Source: QHWT01 sp963755695
Lineage (GTDB): Bacteria; Acidobacteriota; Vicinamibacteria; Vicinamibacterales; 2-12-FULL-66-21
Assembly: GCA_963755695.1 (NCBI GenBank)
Contig: CAVWLB010000010.1
Location: forward strand, 248,001-312,000
Direction of reading: 5' to 3'
DNA: 64,000 bases
Part shown: positions 45,764-55,115 of the stretch, piece after piece
How the letters are laid out: each line of letters starts with the position of its first letter
How positions within the stretch are numbered: position 1 is the stretch's first letter
The notes under the pieces: generated by a model
Databases searched by the model: none
Told to the model about the DNA's origin: nothing
The model's input: the letters and a program-made list of their open reading frames with translations, nothing else
Translations under genes and position numbers: made by a program

Positions 45764-48452
45764 ATGCGACGCTGCGCCCGTCTCGTTTGCCGCGCTCGCC
45801 GCTCTTCCTCTTCTACCTCCGTTCCGCTCCGCGCAGCTGCGCGTGCGCCGGTCGGCAGAGCTGCCCGACGCTGTCGCGCTGGAGCTGATGCTGCGCAAGC
45901 TGACGCGACCGGCACGTTCATGCAGACCGACGCGCATCCCGACGACGAGGACAACGGGCTGCTCGCGATGCTGGGCCACGGGCAGGGGATGCGGACGACG
46001 CTCGTCACCGCGACGCGCGGCGACGGCGGCCAGAACGAGATCGGCCCCGAGATCGTCCCAGGCGCTGGGCGTGCTGCGGACCGAAGAACTCCTCGCCGTC
46101 CACCGGTTCGACGGCGCCGAGCAGTACTTCACGCGCGCGATCGATTTCGGCTACTCGTTCAGCGTCGAGAGAGTCGATCGAGAAGTGGGGCCACGACGAG
46201 ATCGTCGGCGATTACGTTCGCCACATCCGCACGATCCGGCCCGACGTCATCGCCGGATTCCTGTGCGGCGGGACGGCGGCGGCCAGCATCACCAGGCGTC
46301 CGCCGCGACTGACGCTCGAAGCCTTCCGCGCGCCGCCGATCCGGCACAGATATCCCGAGCAGATCAAAGAAGGACTGCGCCCGTGGCAGGCGCAGCGGGT
46401 GTTCTGCACCGATGGCTCCGCGTTCGGGCCGAACCCGCCGCCCTCGGACACCGGACCTGCTGACGGTCGACGTCGTCCGGATTCGATCCGGTGCTCGGCC
46501 GGACCTACGCGGAGCTCGGCCTCGAAGCGCGGTCGATGCACAAGTGCCAGGGCACATCGCAGTTGCTGCTGCTCCCCGGGTCAAGTCGCAGAACACGAAC
46601 CTACAGCCTCCAGGATTCGAAGCTGGACTCGAAAGGCACTGCGCCGGCAGCATCTGTTCGACGGCATCGACACTTCCATCCTGGGTCTCGTTCGGTTCAC
46701 CGGTTCGAGGCCGCCGGAGCTTCTGGCGCCCCTTCAAACGATCGCTGATGCCGTGACCGCCGCTCGCAAAGCGCTGGCGACGGAACGTCCGTCGACAGCG
46801 GTTTCGCCGCTGGCCACAGGACTGCGCGCCGTTCGCACGCTTCGCGCCAATCTTCCCAGCGACCTGACCGCCGAGCCGCGATATGAGATCGATCTGCGCC
46901 TGGCGCAGAAAGAGCGGCAGTTCGAGGACGCTCTCGTGATCGCGTCCGCCATCCGTCTCGACGCCCTAGCCGACGACGGGGTCGTCGTACCGGGGCAGCA
47001 GGTGAACGTGTCGATCTATGCGGCCGTGAATTCAACCGAGGAGCCCCGGATCGAGTCGGTGGCGCTCGCGGGTTTTGGTGGACCGCCGCCAACCGCTTGC
47101 GGCGGGGCGTTGGTGGCCGGTAAGAGCGTGTCGTGCAAGGCCGTGTTGTCGATTCCGCCGCGTACCCATCTCTCCACGCCGGTACTGGACGCCGAGAACC
47201 GACGCGGCACGCTACGACTTCGATCCGGATGTGCCGTTCGGCCTTCCGTTCCGGCCGTCGCCGTTTGTTGCAACCTTTCACCTCGACATCCGCGGCGAGC
47301 GAGTCGACGTCGAGCGGGTCGTCGCAGTTCCGCTATTCGAACGTATTGGCGGGAGAAAAGCGCTCGCAGTTGCAGGTCGTGCCGCCGTTCAACGTGCGGG
47401 TCGATCCAGACATCGCCGTCTTTCCGACAGGGCAGGTTCCGCCTGACGGAGGAGACCACGGCGGTTCTACGCCGACGGCCCCCGGCTTCAGTCAGAAGGA
47501 CATCCACGTGACCGTCGGCAACAACCAGAAGGGCAACGCCGACGTCACGGTGGCGCTGTCTGCGCCAGCGGGCTGGCAGGTCGAACCGGCGTCGACACCG
47601 GTCCACTTCGTCCGCGAAGACGAAGAGACGACCGTGACCTTCAAGGTGCGGCCGCCGGACGGTGCCCGCGCTGGTGAGGCCGCATTGAAGGCCGTAGCCA
47701 CCGCGCCAGGCACGCAGTCGAATCTCGGGTATGAGATGGTCGAGTATCCCCATATTCATCGGCGACACGTCGTACAGCCAGCCGAGATCCGGGCAAAGGT
47801 GATGGACGTGAAAATCACGCCCGGCCTGCACGTCGGTTACATCATGGGTGTCGGCGACCGCGTCCCGGACGCGATCGAGCAGCTCGGGGCCGATGTCCGG
47901 CTCATCGATCCGGACACGCTGGCATCAGGCGATCTCTCCCAATTCAACGACATCGTCGTTGGGGTACGGGCCTACGAACGGCGACCGGATCTTCGCGCGA
48001 ACAATCAACGGCTGCTGCAGTATGCGGAGCGTGGTGGCACCGTGATCGTCCAGTACCAGCGCAATGAGTTCAACGAAGCGCAATATGGCCCTTATCCGGC
48101 CAAGACCGGCTCGGATCGCGTGACCGATGAGAACGCGCCGATCGAAGTGCTCGTGCCGGACAACCCGGTGTTCACGACGCCGAATCGCATTGGTCCGGAA
48201 GCCTGGCAGGGCTGGGTGCAGGAGCGCGGCACCTACTTTCTCGGCCAGAAGGATCCTCGCTATGTCGATCTCGTACGGTCGCAGGATCCGTTCCCATACA
48301 ACGCCGGCCCCAAGACCGGCGCGTTCGTCGAAGCGCAGACCGGTAAAGGGCGATGGATCTATGTCGGCCTCGGCTTGTGGCGTCAGCTGCCGGCCGGAGT
48401 GGACGGCGCGTATCGGTTGATGGCCAACCTTCTGTCCTCAGGAAAGCAGTAG
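45764..48452 (+). CDS. PIG-L family deacetylase with long C-terminal extension (frameshifted N-half)
   Basis: About 895 residues. Signal-like SFAALAALPLLLPPF follows the start. The LmbE/PIG-L domain has the zinc site QTDAHPDDEDNG and TATRGDGGQNEIGPE, then FDGAEQYFTRAIDFGYSFS, RPDVIAGF and a late His segment MHKCQGTSQ. Enzymes of this family remove acetyl groups from N-acetylglucosamine-type sugars. The extension from about residue 330 (ARYEIDLRLAQKERQFEDALV, then an Ig/NEW-type domain and, from 47750, the glutaminase-fold-like VGYIMGVGDRVPDAIEQLGADVRLID to WQGWVQERGTYFLGQKDPRY) is common in Vicinamibacteria. The second half is unbroken from 47500. Exact substrate unknown; argH begins two bases on. 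Confidence 0.83.
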
Positions 48453-48453
48453 C

Positions 48454-49908
48454 GTGCGTTTCTCACCCGACTATGTGCGTCTCGTTCTGAACGAGAATTT
48501 CGAGGACGCCAAGGCCCAGTTCCTCTCGCCGCTGATGTCGATCAATTACGCGCACCTGGTGATGCTGGCGGAACAGCGGATCGTCGGACGCGAGGAAGCC
48601 CACGCCATCCGCATCGCACTCGACGCGGTGTCGCTCGACCAGGTGCGCACGGTCCAATACGACGGGACCTACGAGGACCTGTTCTTCTATCTGGATCGAC
48701 TGATCGTCGATCGTTGCGGCGAGGACGCCGCGGGCCGTCTTCACACGGCGCGATCCCGGAACGACATCGACATGACGATGTACCGCATGCACCAGCGCGG
48801 GATGATTCTCGCGATTGTCGAGGCGACGCTGTCCTTGCGGCGCGTGCTGCTGACGCTGGCCGGCCGGCATCGCGAGCACGTGTTTGCAGCGCACACGCAC
48901 ACGCAGCCGGCACAGCCGTCGACGATTGCGCACTATCTGCTCGCCGTCATCGAGCAGTTGGAGCGGGACGCCGTGCGCCTGCGCGCGGCTTACGCCAGCA
49001 CCAACCGCAATCCGCTCGGCGCCTGCGCGATCACCGGCACCGGTTTTCCGATCGACCGGACCCGCACGACAACGCTGCTCGGTTTCGATGAAGCCACCGG
49101 CAACACTTACGGCAGCATTGCGACGGTCGATTATTTACTCGAAAGCGTCAGTGCATCGGCAGTCCTGCTCGCAGGTGTCGGCCGCGTTCTGCAGGATCTG
49201 CTGCTCTGGTGCACGAGTGAATTCGGCTATCTTCGCTTGTCGGACGCGTTCGTCCAGTGCAGCAGCATCATGCCGCAGAAGCGCAACCCGGTTGCGCTCG
49301 AACACGCCCGCGCGATTGGCAGCAAGGCGCTCGGCCAGGCGTCGGCGATCGTGCTCGCCGTCCACAACACTCCTTTTGGCGATATCGTCGACACCGAAGA
49401 CGACCTGCAGCCGCTGGTCACGTCGATGTTCAAGGATGCCGCGCGTGCCGTGACTCTGCTCGCCGCTGCGATGGAACACGCCGAGTTCGACGTGCCCAGG
49501 CTCGCCGCCCGCGCCGAGCAGGGATGGATCACCGTCACCGAACTTGCCGACACCCTGGCGCGCGACCACCGGTTGCCGTTCAAGGCCGGACACGCGATCG
49601 CGTCGCGCCTGATTGCGAGGGCGAGAACGGCGCCGGAGCGTCCGCTGTCGGAGGCGCTGCGCGAGGTCTCGAAAGAAGTGACCGGGACGGAGATCGTTTA
49701 CGACGAAGCGGCGCTGACCGAGATTCTCAGTCCCGAACATTTCGTGACGGTGCGGAAGACGCATGGCGGTCCGGCGCCATCGGAGACGCTGCGCGCGATT
49801 GGTATGTCGGAGAAGGCGCTTGGCGTCGACGAGTCGTGGCTGCGCGAGACGCGGGGCAAGTTGCGTCGAGCGGAGGAGCAGTTGAAACAGGTGAGCGCGG
49901 AGCTCTAA
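48454..49908 (+). CDS. argH: Argininosuccinate lyase
   Basis: A 484-residue enzyme of the fumarase/aspartase superfamily; last step of arginine synthesis, giving arginine and fumarate. The GTG start reads MRFSPDYVRLVLNENFEDAK. Family motifs: DLFFYLDRLIV, AGRLHTARSRNDIDMTMYRM, AHTHTQPAQPSTIAHYLLA with the general-base region, and the signature CSSIMPQKRNPVALEHARAIGSKA with catalytic Ser in the mobile loop. The C-terminal domain runs to LRRAEEQLKQVSAEL. It is unbroken. An N-terminus without the usual KLWGGRF box is somewhat unusual. The heptamer inverted repeat follows the stop directly. Confidence 0.93.
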   Translation: MRFSPDYVRLVLNENFEDAKAQFLSPLMSINYAHLVMLAEQRIVGREEAHAIRIALDAVSLDQVRTVQYDGTYEDLFFYLDRLIVDRCGEDAAGRLHTARSRNDIDMTMYRMHQRGMILAIVEATLSLRRVLLTLAGRHREHVFAAHTHTQPAQPSTIAHYLLAVIEQLERDAVRLRAAYASTNRNPLGACAITGTGFPIDRTRTTTLLGFDEATGNTYGSIATVDYLLESVSASAVLLAGVGRVLQDLLLWCTSEFGYLRLSDAFVQCSSIMPQKRNPVALEHARAIGSKALGQASAIVLAVHNTPFGDIVDTEDDLQPLVTSMFKDAARAVTLLAAAMEHAEFDVPRLAARAEQGWITVTELADTLARDHRLPFKAGHAIASRLIARARTAPERPLSEALREVSKEVTGTEIVYDEAALTEILSPEHFVTVRKTHGGPAPSETLRAIGMSEKALGVDESWLRETRGKLRRAEEQLKQVSAEL

Positions 49909-49910
49909 AT

Positions 49911-50002
49911 GGCTTCAGGCTTCAGGCTTCAGGCTTCAGGCCGGCGCCAGGCGCCAGGCGGATCGGGCGTCCCCGAAGCCCGAAGCCCGAAGCCCGAAGC
50001 CC
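49911..50002. repeat. Heptamer inverted repeat between convergent argH and bshC
   Basis: The left arm is four perfect GGCTTCA units (49911-49938, plus GG). The right arm is four perfect GAAGCCC units (49975-50002). The arms pair as GGCTTC/GAAGCC. The middle contains a GGCGCCAGGCGCCAGG short repeat. The element starts two bases after the argH stop and ends one base before the bshC stop, thus filling the whole convergent gap. Confidence 0.9.
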
Positions 50003-50003
50003 G

Positions 50004-51728
50004 TCAGAGCGTGATCACCCAGTGCTTGCCCATCTCCAGCGGCAGTTCCGTCAGCAGAAGATCGATCAGTCCGGGTCCGAACTTGTCCAGGAAGTAGACC
50101 ACGCCAAGCGTGCGTTCCTGAGGATGGCCGTGAGGAAACGCCTGGGCCTGCGCGCGCGTGAACTGGCGGCGCAGTGTTTCATCCCGCCGCTTCGCCGCGT
50201 GGATAACCTTGGTATGGAGCGACCGCAGTTCGTGCTCCATCTTGCCCAGTGTCGTCTTTGCGGCGCCGGCTAGAGTCGGATCGAGCGACGGGAGCACGGT
50301 GACGAGGCGCGACATCGATTGCTGAACCTGCGAAGTAGCCTCCCGCAACGCCTGTTCGATCTCCTCCGGCAACTGCGACGCGAGCAACTTGTTCAGCTGT
50401 GATTCATCCGGCGCCTGGAGATCCTCGAGGGCGAGTCCGTACTTGGACATGAACCGTGAGGCGCCGGAATCGAGCAGCGTCGCCGTCGCGCGCGGATACA
50501 TCAACGGCATGGGAACGCCGAACTGCTCGTAGACGCCGCGGAGCTGGCCGAGGTACGCCAACTCGCTCGGTCCGGCCACGTAACAGATCGTTGGAAACAG
50601 CGTGTCCTGCACGATCGGGCGCAGCAGCACGTTCGGACTGAAGCCATCGGGATGCGCGGCGGCCTCGCGGGCGAGCGCATCGTGGGACAAGACTTCATCG
50701 CCCGCGACGAAGTCCGACCCCTGCCGCCGAATCTGATGCCGACCGTGATCGAGACGGAACAGTGAAAGGCTGTCGGCCTGCGGAACGACCTGCGGGGCGT
50801 GGCCGCGCGACGCGAGCGCTTCGCCTGCTTCGGCTGCCAGCGCGGCAGACCGGCCGGGCATCGACAACTCACGCGAGAACACCTCGCCGACGAGCGGTTT
50901 GGCTGCCGGGTCGGCCGACTCGAACACGATCAGGCCGTATGGAGCGAGCAGGTGTTCCAGCCAGGTCGCGAACGCGCGTCCCATGCCGCTGCCGGGGCGC
51001 CATGCCTTGGTCAACGGGTCAATGACGTCTGGTGTGAATTCGGTTTTGGGGAGGGCGGCCTCGAGATCGGCGATGGTCTGCTCGACGTGTGCGTCCAGGG
51101 TGAGCGCCGCTACCGGAAGTTCGCCTGCGCCCTCGAGCGGCGCCAGCGTGACGGTCCGCGGCTGGAACTCCGCGTCGAGCACCGTACAGTTCCGCACCTC
51201 TTCCCAATCGTGATCTTCCGCGTCGACCCAGAAGATGGCGACGACGGGGGCGTTGTGATCGCGGGCGGTGCGACGCGCCAGTTGCAGCGCGGTTATGGCC
51301 TTCAGCAACGTGAAGAGCGGTCCGCCAAACACACCGGCCTGCTGGCCGGTGACGATCGCGACTGTCGCCCGATCCGCGAGCCGCGCGGCGGCCTCGCGTG
51401 CGGCGGGCGGAGCGCCGCGCCGCTCCTGCTGCGCGTGAATGACGCGGGCGATGGCCTCGCCATTACGGTTGTGCTGCTGCACCCTTGCGATCGCCGCGCG
51501 CCAGGCGGAGGGATCCTTCGGGTCGCCGGCATACAGGCCGTCCACATTGCGGTAGTCGAACGCGTAGGCTCCCGCGAGCGGCCGCACCCAGGGAAAGCGG
51601 CGCACGTCGGTGGCACTGGCACGCAGACGACCGGTGGATTGAGTGTCGGGAAGGGGAGCGGCAGGTTCCGCGGACACGGTGCCGTACTCTCTCAGAGGGT
51701 TCAGAAAGCTGTCAAGGCGGCGCGACAT
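50004..51728 (-). CDS. bshC: Bacillithiol biosynthesis cysteine-adding enzyme BshC
   Basis: A 574-residue enzyme that adds Cys to GlcN-malate in the last step of bacillithiol synthesis, a low-molecular-weight thiol. Family marks: RVIHAQQERRGAP, VAIVTGQQAGVFGGPLFTLLKAITALQLA, PVVAIFWVDAEDHDWEEVRNCTVL, the Rossmann region GLIVFESADPAAKPLVGEVFSREL, and PTICYVAGPSELAYLGQLRGVYEQFGVPMPLMYPRATATLLDSG. A coiled coil near 420-500 is also typical. The C-terminal GVVYFLDKFGPGLIDLLL is conserved. Unbroken. It points to bacillithiol or a related thiol, known in some Acidobacteriota. No bshA or bshB is visible, but PIG-L proteins can serve as BshB-type deacetylases; the one at 45.8 kb is too long to be a standard BshB. 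Confidence 0.92.
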   Translation of the reverse strand: MSRRLDSFLNPLREYGTVSAEPAAPLPDTQSTGRLRASATDVRRFPWVRPLAGAYAFDYRNVDGLYAGDPKDPSAWRAAIARVQQHNRNGEAIARVIHAQQERRGAPPAAREAAARLADRATVAIVTGQQAGVFGGPLFTLLKAITALQLARRTARDHNAPVVAIFWVDAEDHDWEEVRNCTVLDAEFQPRTVTLAPLEGAGELPVAALTLDAHVEQTIADLEAALPKTEFTPDVIDPLTKAWRPGSGMGRAFATWLEHLLAPYGLIVFESADPAAKPLVGEVFSRELSMPGRSAALAAEAGEALASRGHAPQVVPQADSLSLFRLDHGRHQIRRQGSDFVAGDEVLSHDALAREAAAHPDGFSPNVLLRPIVQDTLFPTICYVAGPSELAYLGQLRGVYEQFGVPMPLMYPRATATLLDSGASRFMSKYGLALEDLQAPDESQLNKLLASQLPEEIEQALREATSQVQQSMSRLVTVLPSLDPTLAGAAKTTLGKMEHELRSLHTKVIHAAKRRDETLRRQFTRAQAQAFPHGHPQERTLGVVYFLDKFGPGLIDLLLTELPLEMGKHWVITL

Positions 51729-51797
51729 CTCATCCGCCTGTGACGCCCGCCGGTCTGCAGTGGATCCCGCCTTTCTGCCGTGCTGGACTGTGAATTC

Positions 51798-53891
51798 ATG
51801 TTACATTCTGATAATCCTGCCGAGGAGATCCATCCACTGACCCGAGAGGACCATACCGCATTCTCGCCGCCACCCGCGTTCGGCCCCTTCCGGGTGCTGC
51901 ACCAGATTGGTGTAGGCGCGCTTGGTCCCGTGTTCCGCACCTACGAGCCGACACGCGACCGTCTCGTCGCCGTCAAGGTGTTCCGCCTCGACATCGTCCC
52001 GGAGCAGGCGCAGGCGCTTGCGGACGAGTTGAGCCGCGCCCCCGAAGCCGGGCTGTTTCATCCTTCCATCGTCGAACCCGTCGCGGCAGGGGTGGAAGGG
52101 ACGGTTGCGTATCGCGCTGAAGAGTACGTGGCGGCCGAGTCGCTCGACGTAGCCATGCGGCATTACGCGCCGGCCTCGATCGAAAAGGTGCTGCCCTTCA
52201 TCACGCAGCTTGCCGGCGCGATTGACTTCGCGCGGGCAGCGGGCGTGGGGCACGGCGGGCTTCATCCACGAGACGTATTCGTGACGCCCGACGAGGCGCG
52301 GGCAACCGGATTTGGCGTGGTCGAGGCGCTGGAGCGCGTCGGCATCCGCGCGCCAATCCGCCGGCCGTACAGCGCGCCCGAGCGCATCGCGGGCGCGGAG
52401 TGGAGCACCCCCGCCGATGTCTTCGCGCTGGCGGCGATTTCGTTCGAGCTGCTGACCGGGCGGCGTCCTGCCGGTACCGGTGCCCAGATCGGATCGCTCG
52501 GCGCCGACGCCGGTCCCTACGCCGAAGTGATGCTCAGCGTGCTTGCGCGCGCGATGAACGACGATCCGGCTCGGCGCTACGGCAGTGCGCTGGCGTTCGC
52601 GAGCGCGCTCGAGTCGGCGGCGAGAGGACAGTCGATCACCGATGCGGTCGCCACCGTCGCGGCCATTGCGGCGGTCGGTTCCGAACCCGCGCCGCGCACC
52701 CCGGATTCCGTCTCCCACGTTCCCGAGATTGAGTCTCGCGTTGCGGATGCCGCACCGCCAAGACCGGGTGAGCTCGAGGTTGAAGAGCGACTCGACCCCG
52801 TGCACGCGGCGTTCGAAGACCAGGCAGTTGCAACGCCTGCGCAGCTGAATTTTGACGAGCCGGTTGTTGAAAGCGTCGTCGCGCCCGAAGCCGATCGTTT
52901 TACCGACGACTTCATCGGTGTGCAGCAAACCGAGGCCGAAGACCGGCGTCCACTCGAAGCATCTTACGAAACGCGCAAGGAGCTGACCCCGGTCTATACC
53001 CCCGCAGAGCCGTCGTACGCGGCCGCGCAGCCCGCCTATCGACCCGAGACCGGCGAGGTTCCCGAACGTTCCCGGCCGGCGGCCCTGCCGATTGCCGTCA
53101 CGCTGGTGATTGGGTTGCTCGCTGGATTTGCGGCCGGCTATTTCGTCCGCGATCGTGCCGCATCCGAGACGCCGCCGCAGGCGGCCGCCCGCGACGCGGG
53201 ATCGCCCACGAGCGCTGCGACCGCTGCCAATGCGCGACAGTGGAGCGAGCAGGCGGTTTCGAAACCGCCGACCGAATCGGCCGCGCCTGCGGCGACTGCC
53301 GGACCTGCGACCGGCGGACGGGGTGCAGCCGCACCCGAGACCCCTCCGGCCCCGACGACGCCTGCCCGGCCGGTCGCGCCAGCCGTCACACGCGGACAAC
53401 TGGTGGTGCGATCCACACCGTCCCGCGCGGGCGTGACGATCAACGGCCGCTGGCGCGGGCGCACGCCGCTCACTCTCGAGGATCTTCCGCTCGGCTCCTA
53501 CGTCGTGCGCGTGGTGCAGACCGGCTATCAGGCCGCACGCGAAGATGTTGCGCTGACCTCGCGATCCGCGTCCCAGACGGTCGAACTGAAGCTCGAACGT
53601 GAGACCCGGTCCGCGACGACATCCCGCCCGGCGAACCGGCCCGCCGGAGCCACCGGTACGACCCAGACAACCTACACCGGCGAGCTCTTCGTCGATTCAC
53701 GGCCGCAGGGTGCGAACGTGCTGCTCGACGGCAAGATCGTCGGCAAGACACCACTGCAACTGCCGAAAGTGCCGATCGGGACGCACATCGTGCGCATCGA
53801 ACTGGCGGAACACAAACCATGGTCGTCGCCGGCGATGGTCACCGCGGGAGAAGTCCGCCGCGTCACCGGCTCACTTGAACGATTTCAATGA
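51798..53891 (+). CDS. Membrane pseudokinase with two PEGA domains
   Basis: About 697 residues. A Hanks kinase fold occupies residues 30-285: IGVGALGPVFRTYEP, VAVKVFRLD (Lys60 kept), but the catalytic loop is HGGLHPRDVFV (152-162), with Gly in place of the catalytic Asp, and DFG is replaced by TGFG (170-173). APERIAGAEW and DVFALAAISFELLTGRRP fit the C-lobe. A disordered acidic stretch follows, then one membrane helix (PIAVTLVIGLLAGFAAGYFV, about 433-452), a Pro/Ala linker and two PEGA domains (NGRWRGRTPLTLEDLPLG; DGKIVGKTPLQLPKVPIG). Likely a catalytically dead signalling scaffold. ATG 51798 was preferred to GTG 51780. The stop overlaps carA (ATGA). Confidence 0.83.
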   Translation: MLHSDNPAEEIHPLTREDHTAFSPPPAFGPFRVLHQIGVGALGPVFRTYEPTRDRLVAVKVFRLDIVPEQAQALADELSRAPEAGLFHPSIVEPVAAGVEGTVAYRAEEYVAAESLDVAMRHYAPASIEKVLPFITQLAGAIDFARAAGVGHGGLHPRDVFVTPDEARATGFGVVEALERVGIRAPIRRPYSAPERIAGAEWSTPADVFALAAISFELLTGRRPAGTGAQIGSLGADAGPYAEVMLSVLARAMNDDPARRYGSALAFASALESAARGQSITDAVATVAAIAAVGSEPAPRTPDSVSHVPEIESRVADAAPPRPGELEVEERLDPVHAAFEDQAVATPAQLNFDEPVVESVVAPEADRFTDDFIGVQQTEAEDRRPLEASYETRKELTPVYTPAEPSYAAAQPAYRPETGEVPERSRPAALPIAVTLVIGLLAGFAAGYFVRDRAASETPPQAAARDAGSPTSAATAANARQWSEQAVSKPPTESAAPAATAGPATGGRGAAAPETPPAPTTPARPVAPAVTRGQLVVRSTPSRAGVTINGRWRGRTPLTLEDLPLGSYVVRVVQTGYQAAREDVALTSRSASQTVELKLERETRSATTSRPANRPAGATGTTQTTYTGELFVDSRPQGANVLLDGKIVGKTPLQLPKVPIGTHIVRIELAEHKPWSSPAMVTAGEVRRVTGSLERFQ

Positions 53892-55015
53892 AAGCAGTCC
53901 TCGCGCTCGAAAACGGCCTCTGGTACGAAGGTGAATCGGCCGGAGCCACCGGTCATACCGGCGGCGAAGTCGTGTTCAACACCAGCATGACCGGCTATCA
54001 GGAAGTGCTCACCGACCCCTCGTATGCCGGACAGATCGTCGCGATGACGGCGCCGGAGATGGGCAATTACGGCGTCGCGCCGGACGACCAGGAATCCCGC
54101 GCGCCGCAGGTTGCCGGGTTCGTCATCCGCGACGAATCGCCAATCGCGAGCAACTGGCGCGCCGATGCCACGCTGCGCGAGTACCTGGTTGCGAACCACA
54201 TCGTTGCGATTTCCGACATCGACACTCGCGCGCTGACCCGGGTGCTGCGGTCGGCGGGCGTCATGCGCGGGATCATCGCGACCGGCGAGGTCGACCCGCG
54301 CGAGCTCGTCGAACGGGCGCAGGCGCTGCCGCAGATGGAAGGATCCGACCTGGTCCTCGGCGTCACCTGCGAACGGTCTTTCGAGTGGACGCCGCCGCGG
54401 ATGGACGACGAGTTCCGGCCGGCGCCGCAGCGGCGCGCGCGCCGAAAGCTTCGGGTATCGGCTTACGACTTCGGGATGAAGTGGAACATCCTGCGCCGTT
54501 TCACGGCGTACGGCTGCGACGTCACGGTTTTTCCGGCCACCGCTCCCGCCTCGGATCTGCTCGCCGCGAAACCTGACGGCATCTTTCTCAGCAACGGTCC
54601 CGGCGATCCGGCGGTGCTCTGGTACGCAATCGGTCATGCAAAACAGCTCGTGAACGGCGACGTGCCGACGTTTGGCATCTGCCTCGGTCACCAGATCCTG
54701 TCGCTCGCGATGGGCGGCGAGACCTACAAGTTGAAGTTCGGACATCGCGGCGCCAACCATCCGGTGAAGGAGCTCCAGTCGGGCAAGGTCGAGATTACCT
54801 CGCAGAACCACGGCTTCGCGGTCGATCCCGAGTCGCTGCCGTCGGACGTGGCGGTCACCCACGTCAATCTCTACGACGGCACCGTCGAAGGGCTTCGCCA
54901 CAAGAGCAGGCCGGTGTTCTGCGTGCAATACCATCCGGAGGCGTCGCCCGGTCCGCACGACGCCGATTACCTGTTCAAGCAGTTCGTCGAGGAGATGGAA
55001 AGCCGCGCGATGTAG
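53888..55015 (+). CDS. carA: Carbamoyl-phosphate synthase small subunit
   Basis: A 375-residue glutaminase subunit that feeds ammonia to CarB for arginine and pyrimidine synthesis. N-terminal domain: MKAVLALENGLWYEGES, VFNTSMTGYQEVLTDPSYAGQIV and the GNYGVAPDDQES segment. GATase domain: FLSNGPGDPAV, catalytic Cys in FGICLGHQILSLAMGG, and His/Glu in FCVQYHPEASPGPHDADYLF. Unbroken. Starts in an ATGA overlap with the PEGA pseudokinase, an uncommon partner. Its stop TAG lies within the first TGTAGGGCGGG hairpin element; carB follows after 100 bp. Confidence 0.96.
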   Translation: MKAVLALENGLWYEGESAGATGHTGGEVVFNTSMTGYQEVLTDPSYAGQIVAMTAPEMGNYGVAPDDQESRAPQVAGFVIRDESPIASNWRADATLREYLVANHIVAISDIDTRALTRVLRSAGVMRGIIATGEVDPRELVERAQALPQMEGSDLVLGVTCERSFEWTPPRMDDEFRPAPQRRARRKLRVSAYDFGMKWNILRRFTAYGCDVTVFPATAPASDLLAAKPDGIFLSNGPGDPAVLWYAIGHAKQLVNGDVPTFGICLGHQILSLAMGGETYKLKFGHRGANHPVKELQSGKVEITSQNHGFAVDPESLPSDVAVTHVNLYDGTVEGLRHKSRPVFCVQYHPEASPGPHDADYLFKQFVEEMESRAM

Positions 55016-55079
55016 GGCGGGTCTCCAGACCCGCGATGTCGGGCGGGTGTTCAGACCCGCCTCGTGAGGTCTGAAGACC
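55010..55079. repeat. Tandem hairpin element between carA and carB
   Basis: Two near-identical 26-base units, 55010-55035 (ATGTAGGGCGGGTCTCC...) and 55036-55061 (ATGTCGGGCGGGTGTTC...), each fold: GCGGGTCT/AGACCCGC around CC (55017-55034) and GGCGGGT/ACCCGCC (55042-55061). A third, GGTCT/AGACC, lies at 55068-55079. The first unit contains the carA stop codon. Related TGTAGG hairpins occur at 59421-59485. It could terminate or attenuate carA-carB transcription, or protect the carA 3' end. Confidence 0.8.
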
Positions 55080-55115
55080 CGGCTCACATTCACGACCTCG
55101 GTCGCAAAGATTTAG

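Noticed and set aside
51801..53399. A 532-codon open minus-strand frame opposite the PEGA pseudokinase
   Set aside because: Composition is Arg/Gly-rich and mirrors the coding strand; no domain or ribosome site.
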